A stretch of DNA of 64,000 bases from Peterkaempfera podocarpi. Lineage in GTDB: Bacteria > Actinomycetota > Actinomycetes > Streptomycetales > Streptomycetaceae. The position numbers were made by a program, and so were the translations under genes. The notes under the pieces are model-generated. The model worked only from the letters and a program-made list of their open reading frames with translations, was not told the DNA's origin and did not search any database. How positions within the stretch are numbered: position 1 is the stretch's first letter; every line of letters begins with the position of its first letter. Positions 54,928 to 63,911 of the stretch are shown here, piece after piece. The stretch spans positions 124,001 through 188,000 of the forward strand of contig NZ_CP162102.1 of NCBI RefSeq assembly GCF_042466665.1, in the 5' to 3' direction.

Positions 54928-55676
54928 AGGGGGTCACCACCCTCAGCACACGGTTTCCGTACATCCCTCCGCTCGACACCCGCCCCGCGTGATCGCCTCC
55001 ATATGTCGTGGGCGCTCGTTTCCCTGGTGTGGTGCCGCCCTGGCGCTCAACCGCAGTTTGCCGCCCTCGAGAAGGAAGACGTTCTGCTCGTCGACCAATC
55101 AGAAGAGCGACGTCGGCCGGGGAGTACGGCACTTCACAAGTCGTGGCCGGTTCTGATCCGGTACGCGACCAGACCGGTCACTGCGGGGACGCAGACGGGC
55201 TGAGGGACCAGGGCAAGCCCCAGGTCCTCTGGTGGAGACCGCCGATTCCGGAGCTTCAGTCTCTCACCCACCCGGCTCAACGGCATCCGCGCCGGTGGTC
55301 GCTGGCCAGGCGAGCTGGACCTCGGTGTTGCGTGATGAATGGGCTTCCCCCTGACACCAGCAGCCGGGCCTGCTCACTCAGCCACTGCACTCGACGGGGT
55401 GATGTCGGCTGCCGTGGCGGTCGGTCCCCGCGCCAGCGACCGTTAGCCCACTCGGACCTGGCGCGGTGCCCATGGGGTGATGCGCGTCCCAGCGACGATG
55501 ACTACGGGGGACGACGGGGCACCGCCGCCCTCGGCTGCCGGCCACCATCGGACACAAGTAGCAGCCGCACCGTGATCGAGTCCCACCCGTACAACCCGCG
55601 CGCTCCGTCACTCGTACAGCAAGTCGCCGATACCGCGGTCTATGGCGAGCCCGCCGTAGGGCGTCACGATGGAGTC
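54928..55676. other. Long divergent gap
   Basis: No supported gene. A minus-strand tail THDSIVTPYGGLAIDRGIGD, then LLYE and a stop (55608), looks genic but overlaps the start of the acyltransferase gene on the other strand and has no recognisable beginning. Confidence 0.3.
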
Positions 55677-57224
55677 GTGCGTAGCAGACCTGCATCTCCC
55701 CGGGTGGGGTCGACGGCTGTCCCGCCGCGTCGGAGCCGGGCCAGGCGCATCGCCTACCGGACGGCCGCACTGCTCTGCGGGGGGCTGCCGGTGTTCGTCT
55801 TCCCCATGCCGGGCCTCTGGCCGGCGGCCTGGGTGGTCCTGGTGCCGCTGATGCTGCTGCTGCGGGCAGCCCCTGGCCCGGGTGAGGCGGCACTGCTCGG
55901 TTGGCTGGGCGGCACCGGGTACCTCGCGGCCACCCAGTACTGGCTGCTGCCCAGTCTCACCTTCTTCTTCCCGCTCGCCGCGGTCGTGCTGGGACTGCTC
56001 TGGCTGCCGTGGGGCGTGCTGGTGCGGGCGCTGCTGCGCGGGCGGGTGGGCCCAGCGGGGGCGGTGGCCGCCCTGGCGGGTGTACCGGCGGGGTGGGTGC
56101 TGATCGAGGCCGTGCGGTCCTGGCAGTGGCTGGGTGGGCCCTGGGCTGTCCTGGGGGCGAGTCAGTGGCAGCATCCGGCGGCGCTGGGACTGGCTGCGGT
56201 CGGCGGGGTGTGGCTGGTCGGCTTCGCCCTGGTGGCGGGGAACACCGCCGTGGTACTGCTGATCACCCAGCCGCGTGCGCCGCAGGTGGTGACCGTCGCG
56301 GTGGCCGGCGGGGTGGTGGCGGTGGCAGCCGGCCCGACCTGGTTCGCCGCGCACCCCGACCCGGTGTCGCAGGGTGCGGTGCGGGTGGCGATCGTCCAGC
56401 CCGGTGTGTACCCCAACCCTGCCTCGCGGCTCACAGCCGGGATCGCGCTCACCGAGCGGCTGGCCGGCCGGCCCGGCGGGCTGGATCTGGTGGTGTGGGG
56501 TGAGAGCAGTGTGGGCTCGGACCTGGCCACCGACCCGCAGGTGCGGGACCGGCTGATCGCCCTCTCCGCCCGGGTCGGCGCACCGCTGCTGGTCAATGTG
56601 GATGCGGTCCGCGCGGACGGCGGCATCGCCAAGGTGTCGGTGCTGCTGGACGCCCATGGTGTGATCGGGCAGTACACCAAGACGCGGCTGGTCCCGTTCG
56701 GTGAGTACATCCCTTTCCGTGCCCAGCTGGGCTGGCTGGCCGGTGTCACCCAGGCGGCCGGGGTCAACCGCGAGCACGGCCCGGGTCCGGTGGTGCTGCG
56801 CACCCGTGCGGGTCTGCCGATCGGTCCACTGGTCTCGTACGAGTCGACCTTCCCCGACATGGCTCGGACCCAGGCGGACAACGGGGCGCGGCTGCTGGTC
56901 TACCAGACGTCGATGTCCACGTTCCAGCGCAGCTGGGCTCCGGTCCAGATGGCTTCGCTCGGGGCCGTCCGGGCCGCTGAGACCGCACGGCCGGTGGTGC
57001 AGGCGGTGCTCAGCGGCGAATCGGCCGCATATGACGCACGCGGGCGGCAGCTGGGCCGGCTGGACCCCGACCGTCGCGGCACGCTGGTGGTGACGGTGCA
57101 CCCGTCCACGGCCGGCACCCCGTACCAGCGGTTCGGGAACTACGTCCCGGTGGTCTGCCTGGCTCTGGTCCCCATCGCACTGCTGGTGGGTGGGCGGCGC
57201 GGCAGAGGGGCTCGAGGCCGCTGA
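55677..57224 (+). CDS. lnt: Apolipoprotein N-acyltransferase-like, catalytic Cys replaced by Ser
   Basis: 515 residues. About seven N-terminal hydrophobic segments (LPVFVFPMPGLWPAAWVVLV through VAGGVVAVAAG) precede a nitrilase domain with E276 (WGESSVG) and K335 (YTKTRLVPFGEYIPF) of the Glu-Lys-Cys triad. The nucleophile position reads VSYESTFPD with Ser387 (TCG), where Lnt proteins have ICYE-type Cys. Lnt adds the third acyl chain to lipoproteins; with Ser the enzyme may be inactive or altered. A final membrane segment (VPVVCLALVPIALLVGG) ends it. The GTG at 55677 is a weak choice (GGAG only 2 bases upstream). Confidence 0.82.
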   Translation: MRSRPASPRVGSTAVPPRRSRARRIAYRTAALLCGGLPVFVFPMPGLWPAAWVVLVPLMLLLRAAPGPGEAALLGWLGGTGYLAATQYWLLPSLTFFFPLAAVVLGLLWLPWGVLVRALLRGRVGPAGAVAALAGVPAGWVLIEAVRSWQWLGGPWAVLGASQWQHPAALGLAAVGGVWLVGFALVAGNTAVVLLITQPRAPQVVTVAVAGGVVAVAAGPTWFAAHPDPVSQGAVRVAIVQPGVYPNPASRLTAGIALTERLAGRPGGLDLVVWGESSVGSDLATDPQVRDRLIALSARVGAPLLVNVDAVRADGGIAKVSVLLDAHGVIGQYTKTRLVPFGEYIPFRAQLGWLAGVTQAAGVNREHGPGPVVLRTRAGLPIGPLVSYESTFPDMARTQADNGARLLVYQTSMSTFQRSWAPVQMASLGAVRAAETARPVVQAVLSGESAAYDARGRQLGRLDPDRRGTLVVTVHPSTAGTPYQRFGNYVPVVCLALVPIALLVGGRRGRGARGR

Positions 57225-57680
57225 CCGTTCGGGGAGCTGGACGGCGCAGCGTTGAGGGCAGGGCAACGACCGACCGCTGAACGTCGCGGGCCACGGTGCA
57301 GTACGGCAGCGCAGCCCCAGCGGCGAAGCCGGGTTCACCTGACGGCTGAGGCGCCGCCCTCCCTGCCGACCCTGGTCGCCAGGGCCGCGACCCCGGCTCT
57401 GTTCACGACGGTGGACAGGGGCAGGGCAACGGCCTGGGGCGTCACAGCCCATGCGACTGGGATGCGAACGGATCACACCGAGGGACAGCAGTCTGCGGCG
57501 GTCGCAGGACGACCCCGATCGCTACGGGAGGCCATCGGCTGATCGGCTGCCAGGCGGTGAACCAAAGGGCGGTGGGGCGGTCGTCGTCATCGCACCAGCG
57601 CGTCCCGGCGGGCTTCGCCGGCTCCCCTCTCGGCGGGGTAAGCCTGCCGGGCCTGCCCCGAGCGAGTTAGGGATGATGGG
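57225..57680. other. Gap between convergent genes
   Basis: No gene and no clean hairpin; only short imperfect GC-rich inverted repeats near 57600-57660. Confidence 0.35.
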
Positions 57681-58547
57681 CTACTTGCCGATCGCGTCGA
57701 GTTCAGCGATCGCGTCGGCGGGCAGGGTCAGGTCGGCGGCGGCGATGTTCTCGCGCAGATGGGCCGGCGAGGACGTGCCGGGGATCAGGACCATGGACGG
57801 GGAGCGCTGGAGCAGCCATGCCAGGGCAACCTGCTGGCGGGTGGCGCCCAGGCGCTCGGCGACGTCTCCGAGGGTCTGCGACTGGAGCGGACTGAAGCCG
57901 CCGAGCGGGAAGAACGCGGCGTAGGCGATGTTCTCGGCCGCGCAGCGGTCGACCATGGCATCGTCGGTGCGCTTGGCCAGATTGTAGAGGTTCTGCACGG
58001 TGACCACGGGGGCGATGCCCTGGGCCTCGGTCAGCTGCGCGTCGGAGACACCGCTCAGGCCCAGGTGGCGGATCAGGCCCTGTCGGCGCAGCTCCGCCAG
58101 GGCGCCGAACTGCTCGGCGATGGAGTCGGTGCTGCCGGCTTCGAGGGCGGCGGTGCGGAGGTTGACCACGTCCAGGGTCTCCAGGCCGAGGTGCTGGAGG
58201 TTCTCGTGGACCTGGGCCTTGAGGTCCGCGGGGTCGAGGGAGGGGATCCAGGCGCCCTTGTCGTCGCGGCGCGCACCGACCTTGGTGACGATGTGGAGGC
58301 CTTCGGGGTAGGGGTGCAGGGCCTCCTTGATCAGTTCATTGACGACGGCGGGGCCGTAGAAGTCGCTGGTGTCGATGTGGGTGAGGCCGAGGTCGGCCGC
58401 CTCGCGCAGCACGGCGATCGCCTGGTCGCGGTCCTTCGGCGGCCCGAGGACGCCGGGACCGGCGAGCTGCATGGCGCCGTATCCCATGCGGGTGATGGTG
58501 AGGTCCTCGGCGAGGGTCAGGGTCTGGAGCTTCGAGGTGGTGGTCAC
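57681..58547 (-). CDS. Aldo/keto reductase
   Basis: 288 residues, AKR TIM-barrel: RMGYGAMQLAGPGVLGPP, HIDTSDFYGPAVVNELIKEAL (catalytic Asp/Tyr), IVTKVGAR (Lys), and C-terminal VLIPGTSSPAHLRENIAA (NADPH-binding loop). It reduces an aldehyde or ketone with NADPH; substrate unknown. GTG start at 58547 with GGAGGA 8 bases upstream. Divergent from a TetR gene, with a palindrome between them, so it is probably that regulator's target. Confidence 0.93.
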   Translation of the reverse strand: MTTTSKLQTLTLAEDLTITRMGYGAMQLAGPGVLGPPKDRDQAIAVLREAADLGLTHIDTSDFYGPAVVNELIKEALHPYPEGLHIVTKVGARRDDKGAWIPSLDPADLKAQVHENLQHLGLETLDVVNLRTAALEAGSTDSIAEQFGALAELRRQGLIRHLGLSGVSDAQLTEAQGIAPVVTVQNLYNLAKRTDDAMVDRCAAENIAYAAFFPLGGFSPLQSQTLGDVAERLGATRQQVALAWLLQRSPSMVLIPGTSSPAHLRENIAAADLTLPADAIAELDAIGK

Positions 58548-58579
58548 GGGGTGTCCTCCGGGGCTTTCTTCATCCATCA

Positions 58580-58599
58580 GTATCTAACTGGATAGATAC
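58580..58599. promoter_or_regulatory. Palindrome between AKR and TetR
   Basis: GTATCTA-actgga-TAGATAC, 7-base arms, 33 bases upstream of the reductase start. AT-rich in a GC-rich region; candidate operator of the divergent TetR. Confidence 0.65.
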
Positions 58600-58658
58600 A
58601 TCGTAGGCATGCTTGCCCGAGTAAGTCAAAAGTTAGTTACACAGGCTAGGGTGGCCTC

Positions 58659-59312
58659 ATGGCTACGCACGAGACGGCCCCACGCGCGGCCCCACGCGCC
58701 CCGCGCCCCAAGAACTCCGCCGCCACCAAGGAGCTGCTGCTGTCCGCGGCGACAGCGGAGTTCGCGGACCACGGCCTGGCGGGCGCCCGGATCGATCGCA
58801 TCGCGGAGCGAGCCGGAGCCAACAAGCGGCTGCTGTACGTCTACTTCGGCGACAAGGACCAGCTCTTCGAGGCCGTGCTGCAGCGCCAGATCGGCAAGCT
58901 CGCCGAGGAGACCCCCCTCACCGACGGCGACCTGGTCTCCTACGCGGCAGCCCGCTTCGACTTCATGCTCGCCCACCCGCAGACGGCCCGGTTGGCCGCC
59001 TGGCGGCGCTTCGAACGCAACGACCACTGGAGCGGGACCGAGGTCGAGAGCTACCGGGCCAAGGTCGACGCCGTGGCCGCAGCCCAGCGCGAGGGCCGCC
59101 TGGACGACAGCCTCCCCGCCATAGACCTGTTCGCGATCGTCCTGCGGATCACCGAGAGCTGGCTGGACGCGCCCCTGGCCCTGACCACCGTCTCCGGATC
59201 CGAGCCCCGGTCCGCCCAGCGGCTCGCCGAGCACCGCGCCGCCCTCCTGGATTCCGTCCGCCGCATCACCGCCCCCCGAACCCCGTCCGCACCGACCGGC
59301 GCGCACGCCTGA
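58659..59312 (+). CDS. TetR-family regulator
   Basis: 217 residues. Helix-turn-helix ATKELLLSAATAEFADHGLAGARIDRIAERAGANKRLLYVYFGDKDQLFEAVL and an all-helical C-terminal domain. TAGGGT at 58647-58652 lies 6 bases before the ATG, so the mRNA is probably leaderless. Likely controls the divergent aldo/keto reductase through the palindrome at 58580. Confidence 0.92.
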   Translation: MATHETAPRAAPRAPRPKNSAATKELLLSAATAEFADHGLAGARIDRIAERAGANKRLLYVYFGDKDQLFEAVLQRQIGKLAEETPLTDGDLVSYAAARFDFMLAHPQTARLAAWRRFERNDHWSGTEVESYRAKVDAVAAAQREGRLDDSLPAIDLFAIVLRITESWLDAPLALTTVSGSEPRSAQRLAEHRAALLDSVRRITAPRTPSAPTGAHA

Positions 59313-59747
59313 ACCCCCCCACCGACCCGGACAGCGCAACCCCGCACGGCCATCACCCAGCTCCCCCACCTGCTCCTGGGCGGCACGGCGCGGGCCCTCG
59401 CGGTGCTCGCCATGCAGCATTGACCGCTCGACCATCGGGCCGACCTGGCACATGCCCACCCCGCACCCCCTCCCCCAGGTGACGATGGGACCGTCGGCGC
59501 CCGCAGGCTCACCCCACCGCGAGCGTGCGGGTGCCTCGGGACGACTGGGTCGCCATCCCGGAATCGCGTACCTGGCTGGCCGCTGAGATGAGTACGCGGG
59601 CAACGGGCTCGGCCTGGAACACCGCGACCGCTGCGTCGTCGGCACCTCTGGCTTCGCTGGACATCCCCGTCCAAGCACGCTCGCAGGTCTGCTGAGCTGT
59701 CAGCGAACCACCGCACGGCCGCCCGGGCCACCACGCAGGCTGGAGCC
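59313..59747. other. Gap with short minus-strand ORF
   Basis: A 51-codon minus-strand frame (59509-59664, starts MSSEARGADDAAVAVFQ) has coding-like composition but no family match and no ribosome binding site. Nothing else seen. Confidence 0.3.
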
Positions 59748-60419
59748 ATGGATGTGATCGAGGTGGTGCCGGGACTGCAGATGCTCCGCTTCCCGGTAGC
59801 GGCGGCCTATCTGTGGCGGGACGGCAACGAACTGACGCTGGTCGACACCGGGACGGCGGACTGTGCTGCGGCGATCGAGGAAGTACTGGACGGCGAACTG
59901 CGGCGGATCGTACTGACCCACTGGCACGAGGACCATGCAGGTTCGGCCGCCGAACTGGCCCACCGGCACGGGGCGGAGGTGGTGGCGCACCACCTGGAGG
60001 CGCCGGTGATCCGTGGGGACGTGGTCGGCGCCCCACCCGAACTGGAGGACTTCGAGGTGCCCATCCGGGCGGCGCTTCCAGCCCTGCCGCCGGTTCCGGC
60101 GTGCGTGGTGGACCGGGAGGTGGAGGACGGCGATGTGCTGGACTTCGGCGGCGGGGCGACGGTGGTCGCGGTGCCAGGGCACACCGACGGGTCGATCGCA
60201 CTCCACCTGCCCGGGCGGGGAGTGCTGTTCACCGGCGATGCGGTCGCCAACGTCGGCCGGACCATGCTCGGCGTCTTCAACACCGACCGGGCCCGCGCCA
60301 TCGCGTCGCTGCGCCGACTGGCCGAGCTCAAGGCGGAGACAGCGCTCTTCGGTCACGGTGAGCCGATCCTGCACGGCGCTGCGACCGCCCTGCGGGAAGC
60401 GGCTGACGCAACGATGTGA
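59748..60419 (+). CDS. MBL-fold metallo-hydrolase
   Basis: 223 residues. Metallo-beta-lactamase fold with zinc motif THWHEDHAGS (HxHxDH), later His in VPGHTDGSIALHLP, Asp in LFTGDAV and His in FGHGEPI. Similar to glyoxalase II/quinolone-sensor-type hydrolases; the substrate cannot be assigned. Cytosolic. The ATG at 59748 begins MDVIEVVPGLQML, the usual strand start for the family. Stands alone. Confidence 0.92.
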   Translation: MDVIEVVPGLQMLRFPVAAAYLWRDGNELTLVDTGTADCAAAIEEVLDGELRRIVLTHWHEDHAGSAAELAHRHGAEVVAHHLEAPVIRGDVVGAPPELEDFEVPIRAALPALPPVPACVVDREVEDGDVLDFGGGATVVAVPGHTDGSIALHLPGRGVLFTGDAVANVGRTMLGVFNTDRARAIASLRRLAELKAETALFGHGEPILHGAATALREAADATM

Positions 60420-60940
60420 CAGCGGCCTGCTCATCGGTCGGGCGATGTGATCACGGCGGCGAGGCGACCGACTCGCCCATCCGGACCCCTCCGGGTCGCA
60501 GCCGCCGCATCCTGCACATTCACGGTCCGCCACGAGGCGACCGCCTTTGTGGCCGCCGTCAACGAGTGATCGTGACCGGCATCGCCACCCTCGGCCCAGC
60601 CGCCCCTACCCGACCTTGGCCGCACGCAGCGAGTAGACCTGCGGGACGGGCTGCCCGCCGGGGAAGCGGAAGTGCCCGCAGGCGGTGGGCGGGCCGCCCT
60701 CGCCCACGGGCGGCGAGTAAACGAGCGTCCTGACCCGCATGAACACGGCTCCTGGCACCCGCGCGGTCTCGACACCTCACCCGCCGTCTCCAGGGGCATC
60801 GGCGGATCCCACTCCGTGTCGGCGGTGGTCACCCGCGGTCGTGGGCATGGGACGCCGTCACGGACTCGCACTGCACGCAGGGCCGAGTCCGCAGAGCCCC
60901 GGCCGGGTCGTCGTCGGTGTTGCACGGCACACTGGCCCAC
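60420..60940. other. Gap with coding-like fragment
   Basis: A 44-codon minus-strand frame (60606-60740), which reads MRVRTLVYSPPVGEGGPPTA at its start and ends VPQVYSLRAAKVG, looks like the tail of a protein but a stop lies just upstream. Possibly a relic. No other gene. Confidence 0.3.
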
Positions 60941-61321
60941 ATGACGCCCGACGCACTCAAAGCCATCTGTCTGGGACTGAACGGGACGGCCGAAACCTTC
61001 CCCTTCAATGCGGAGACCTCTGTCTTCAAGGTCAGCGGGAAGATTTTCGCGATCAGCGCCCTGGACGCCCAGCCGCTGAGTGTGAGCCTGAAGTGCGAGC
61101 CCGAACTTGCGCTGCGGCTGCGTGCGGCCCACCCGGAGATCACCGCCGGCTGGCATCTCAACAAGCGCCATTGGAACACGGTGCGACTCGACGGATCGTT
61201 GCCCGACGACCTGGTCCGCGAGATGCTCGAGGACTCCTACGATCTGATCGTCGCCAAGCTGCCGCGCGCCCAGCAGCTCCTGCTGGACTGGCCGGGGACA
61301 CGCAAGGCCGACGAACGCTGA
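60941..61321 (+). CDS. MmcQ/YjbR family protein
   Basis: 126 residues matching the MmcQ/YjbR fold: FPFNAETSVFKVSGKIFAIS, SVSLKCEPELALRLR, GWHLNKRHWNTVRLDGSLPDDLV and SYDLIVAKLPRAQQ. The small fold resembles double-wing DNA-binding proteins, but the role is unknown. The ATG at 60941 was preferred over an in-frame GTG 24 bases earlier because the domain starts with DALKAICLGLNG. Confidence 0.9.
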   Translation: MTPDALKAICLGLNGTAETFPFNAETSVFKVSGKIFAISALDAQPLSVSLKCEPELALRLRAAHPEITAGWHLNKRHWNTVRLDGSLPDDLVREMLEDSYDLIVAKLPRAQQLLLDWPGTRKADER

Positions 61322-61554
61322 GGCGGCCGGAGCAGCCCCGGTGTGACGGGTGTTCTGATTCCGGTCCCGGACCCGCGGTCGCCGCCGCGTGAGCTGTCCG
61401 CCCCGGCACATTCCCCGTCATCAGGCCGTCGACCGGGGAGTACCAACACGTGCCGACATTGACCCCGACGGCGTCGGGCCCTGCTGCCCCGCACCTGGAG
61501 CCCGGTGTCACACCCGACTGGGACGATCCACCCTGAGTTCTTCCGCTGCACCGA

Positions 61555-61588
61555 CTGCCTGACCGGCCCCGCGCGCCCGGTCAGGCAG
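61555..61588 (-). terminator. Terminator after GH85 gene
   Basis: CTGCCTGACCGG and its perfect complement (12-bp stem, 10-base loop), 17 bases beyond the stop of the minus-strand gene. Confidence 0.75.
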
Positions 61589-61604
61589 CGGCTGCGCAGG
61601 GGCC

Positions 61605-63911
61605 CTACCAGCGCAGGGTTGTGGCAGCGGCCGGGCTGCGGCGCCCGCTCACCGACACTGCCTCCAGCTCAAGGGTGGTCGTCGCGCCGTCCGTACCGCG
61701 TGCCAGCAGGGGCACGCAGTAGGCGCCGTCATAGGTGCGGCCCAGCCACTGCCTGCCGGCGGGCGTGCGGCGCAGAATGTCGTAGTGTGCCACCCCGTCG
61801 GGCGCGAACTTCCAGCTCAGATAGACGCTCGCAGCGTTGCCCGAGATCGTCGCGCGGTCGACGGTGAATCCGGTCGGGGTGGCCGGGGCGGGTTCGCGTC
61901 CGGTCTCTCCGATCCGCAGCTCGCCGAGGTTGATCGCGATGCTGGAGGCACCGTCGGGGCCGGCTGCCAGCGAGACGCTCACGGCTGCCACCGTGCGACC
62001 GGCCCACTGCGCCAGCGGTGCCGACCAGCGCGACCAGCCGGTGCCGGTGGTCCCGGTGACGGTCAGCCACTCCATCTCCGGGGCGTCCTGGAAGGCCAGC
62101 CAGACCCGTAGTGTCGGGCTCGCGGTACCAGGGGGAGCCGGTGGCATCCGCCGCACCAGGTCCACCGCCGTGCTGCCGGTGAGCTTCAGGGCGGTCTTGT
62201 AGAGCCGTACGAACGCGGACTGCCCAGGGCCGAGCGCGCCGCTGAGCCTGAGCGACGATCCGCCGTCGTACGCCTGGGTGTGGTCGTAGTCCACCCGGAT
62301 CGCGTTGCTCGGGGCCCCGGCGAGGTCACGTACCCACCACTGCCAGGTGGGCAGCAGGTCCTGGATGCCGATGTTGAACCACGGCTGCTCGCCGACCTGT
62401 TGGCCGTCGATGAAGAACCGCTCGCCGGTGCCGGTGCAGAAGCGGGTCACAAAGGGCAGCGCACCGATCGGGGACTTCTCCACGATGTTGTGGGCCGTGC
62501 CGTCCCAACCCGACGGATCCAGTGGGTGGTTCCGGTCGGGCTGCTTCGTACGTCCGGAGCGCGAGGGGTCCTCCATCGGGCCCGACCACAGCTGCCGCTC
62601 GCGGGCGTAGGCCCGAGCCTGCCTGGCGATGGTGCTCTTGTCGCCCTCAACGGTGGTCCAGACCATCTCGGAGCCGAGGAACGCCCAGCTGGTGCGGGGA
62701 GCGGTCTTGGTGGGGAAGATCGCGACAGGGTCGTACTCCTGGGCGAATTCATCCTTTCCGATCTCGCTGCCGGCGTAGACGACCGCGAAGGGGTCGAGCT
62801 TCAGGGACTGCGCGGCATAGTCGTGCGACTCCTGGAGCAGCGTGGCATTCCACCAGTAGTTGAGGAAGATGCTGCTGCTGACCCGCTGTCCGCCTGAGAC
62901 CACCCACGGGGCGTTCTGATCGTCGAGCGCGTTCTGGTAGTCGACCTCGCCGTCCGTCGTCAGGGAGTCGTACCACTGGAGGTGGAATGGCTTGGGGGCC
63001 CTGCGCATCATGTACGTGAGCATCTGCATCAGCAGGGCCGCCTGCTCGCGGGTGACTCCCACCTCCTGGTTGATGAAGTACCCGTCGAAACCGAACCAGT
63101 CGGCCATGGCGATGAGTTTGTCGGCCACCGGGAAGGTGCCTTGAGCTGTCTTCTCGACGGCCGCGGAGAAGTCGTCGCCCTCGCGCCAGAACCAGCAGCC
63201 CAGGCTCAGCACACCGTTGCGGTGCGCGGCGTCGGTGTATCCCGGGTTGGGCGGGTTGATCAGTCCGTACGGCGGGTCGGGGTCATGACTGTGGCCCTCC
63301 AGCGGCAGTCCGTGCCAGGAGGCGAAGAGGTCGGCGTACTGCCAGAACCGCAGCGCGTAGGCGTCAACTCCGATGCCGTAGGGGTAGCCCTCGACCTCGG
63401 AGCCGGGTTGCACATAGTCGCCTGCGAGCACCGCCAGCCGCGGGCGGGCATCCAGGCCGCGCCGGGACTGCGTGGGCTCGAAGGGGGCGATCCGTGGGGC
63501 GAGCGGTACGCGAGAGCGCAGATACCGGGCGTTGCCGTCGGTCTCCGGCGTCCACGCTTTGATCTGCGGAGCCGAGTACCCGTGCATCAGAGGCGGTTCG
63601 GGACCGTAGGGACCACCTGCGCGGGCCGAGGCGTCCTCGGTCCGGGGGTGGCCGTGCACCACCGTGGTACCGGCGTTCGGGAGGGCGCGTCCACTCGGAC
63701 CTCCGAAGCGGGCCTGCGGTCTCCCTGAGGGACCAGGGCGCTGGAATGAGCCGGTGTCGTCAGCAGGCATGAGACTCCCATCGCACCGGGACCAGCCGTG
63801 CACCATCGGGTACAGGCCGGGACCGGCAGTGAAGCACTGGGTCGGGTGTGGATATGCCTCGTCCGTCTCTTCCACCATGACCGGCCATGCAGCTGTGGGC
63901 AATCGGGGCAC
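61605..63911 (-). CDS. GH85 endo-beta-N-acetylglucosaminidase
   Basis: 768 residues from a GTG at 63911. The GH85 barrel spans about 105-480: PRLAVLAGDYV, YADLFASWHGL, NGVLSLGCWFW and DWFGFDGYFINQEVG with catalytic Asn281 and Glu283. Beta-sandwich modules follow (WQWWVRDLAG, LRLSGALGPGQSAFVRLY, fibronectin-like VYLSWKFAPDGVAHYDILRR). The family cuts the chitobiose core of N-glycans. The frame stays open past 63911 to the right edge without a stop, and residues 1-100 show no signal peptide, so the true start may lie outside the window. Secretion cannot be judged. A terminator follows. Confidence 0.85.
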   Translation of the reverse strand: MPRLPTAAWPVMVEETDEAYPHPTQCFTAGPGLYPMVHGWSRCDGSLMPADDTGSFQRPGPSGRPQARFGGPSGRALPNAGTTVVHGHPRTEDASARAGGPYGPEPPLMHGYSAPQIKAWTPETDGNARYLRSRVPLAPRIAPFEPTQSRRGLDARPRLAVLAGDYVQPGSEVEGYPYGIGVDAYALRFWQYADLFASWHGLPLEGHSHDPDPPYGLINPPNPGYTDAAHRNGVLSLGCWFWREGDDFSAAVEKTAQGTFPVADKLIAMADWFGFDGYFINQEVGVTREQAALLMQMLTYMMRRAPKPFHLQWYDSLTTDGEVDYQNALDDQNAPWVVSGGQRVSSSIFLNYWWNATLLQESHDYAAQSLKLDPFAVVYAGSEIGKDEFAQEYDPVAIFPTKTAPRTSWAFLGSEMVWTTVEGDKSTIARQARAYARERQLWSGPMEDPSRSGRTKQPDRNHPLDPSGWDGTAHNIVEKSPIGALPFVTRFCTGTGERFFIDGQQVGEQPWFNIGIQDLLPTWQWWVRDLAGAPSNAIRVDYDHTQAYDGGSSLRLSGALGPGQSAFVRLYKTALKLTGSTAVDLVRRMPPAPPGTASPTLRVWLAFQDAPEMEWLTVTGTTGTGWSRWSAPLAQWAGRTVAAVSVSLAAGPDGASSIAINLGELRIGETGREPAPATPTGFTVDRATISGNAASVYLSWKFAPDGVAHYDILRRTPAGRQWLGRTYDGAYCVPLLARGTDGATTTLELEAVSVSGRRSPAAATTLRW

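Noticed and set aside
55008..55676. Longer N-terminus for the Lnt-like protein
   Set aside because: The upstream 223 codons are Arg/Pro-rich without membrane segments or a domain; the hydrophobic region begins after 55677.
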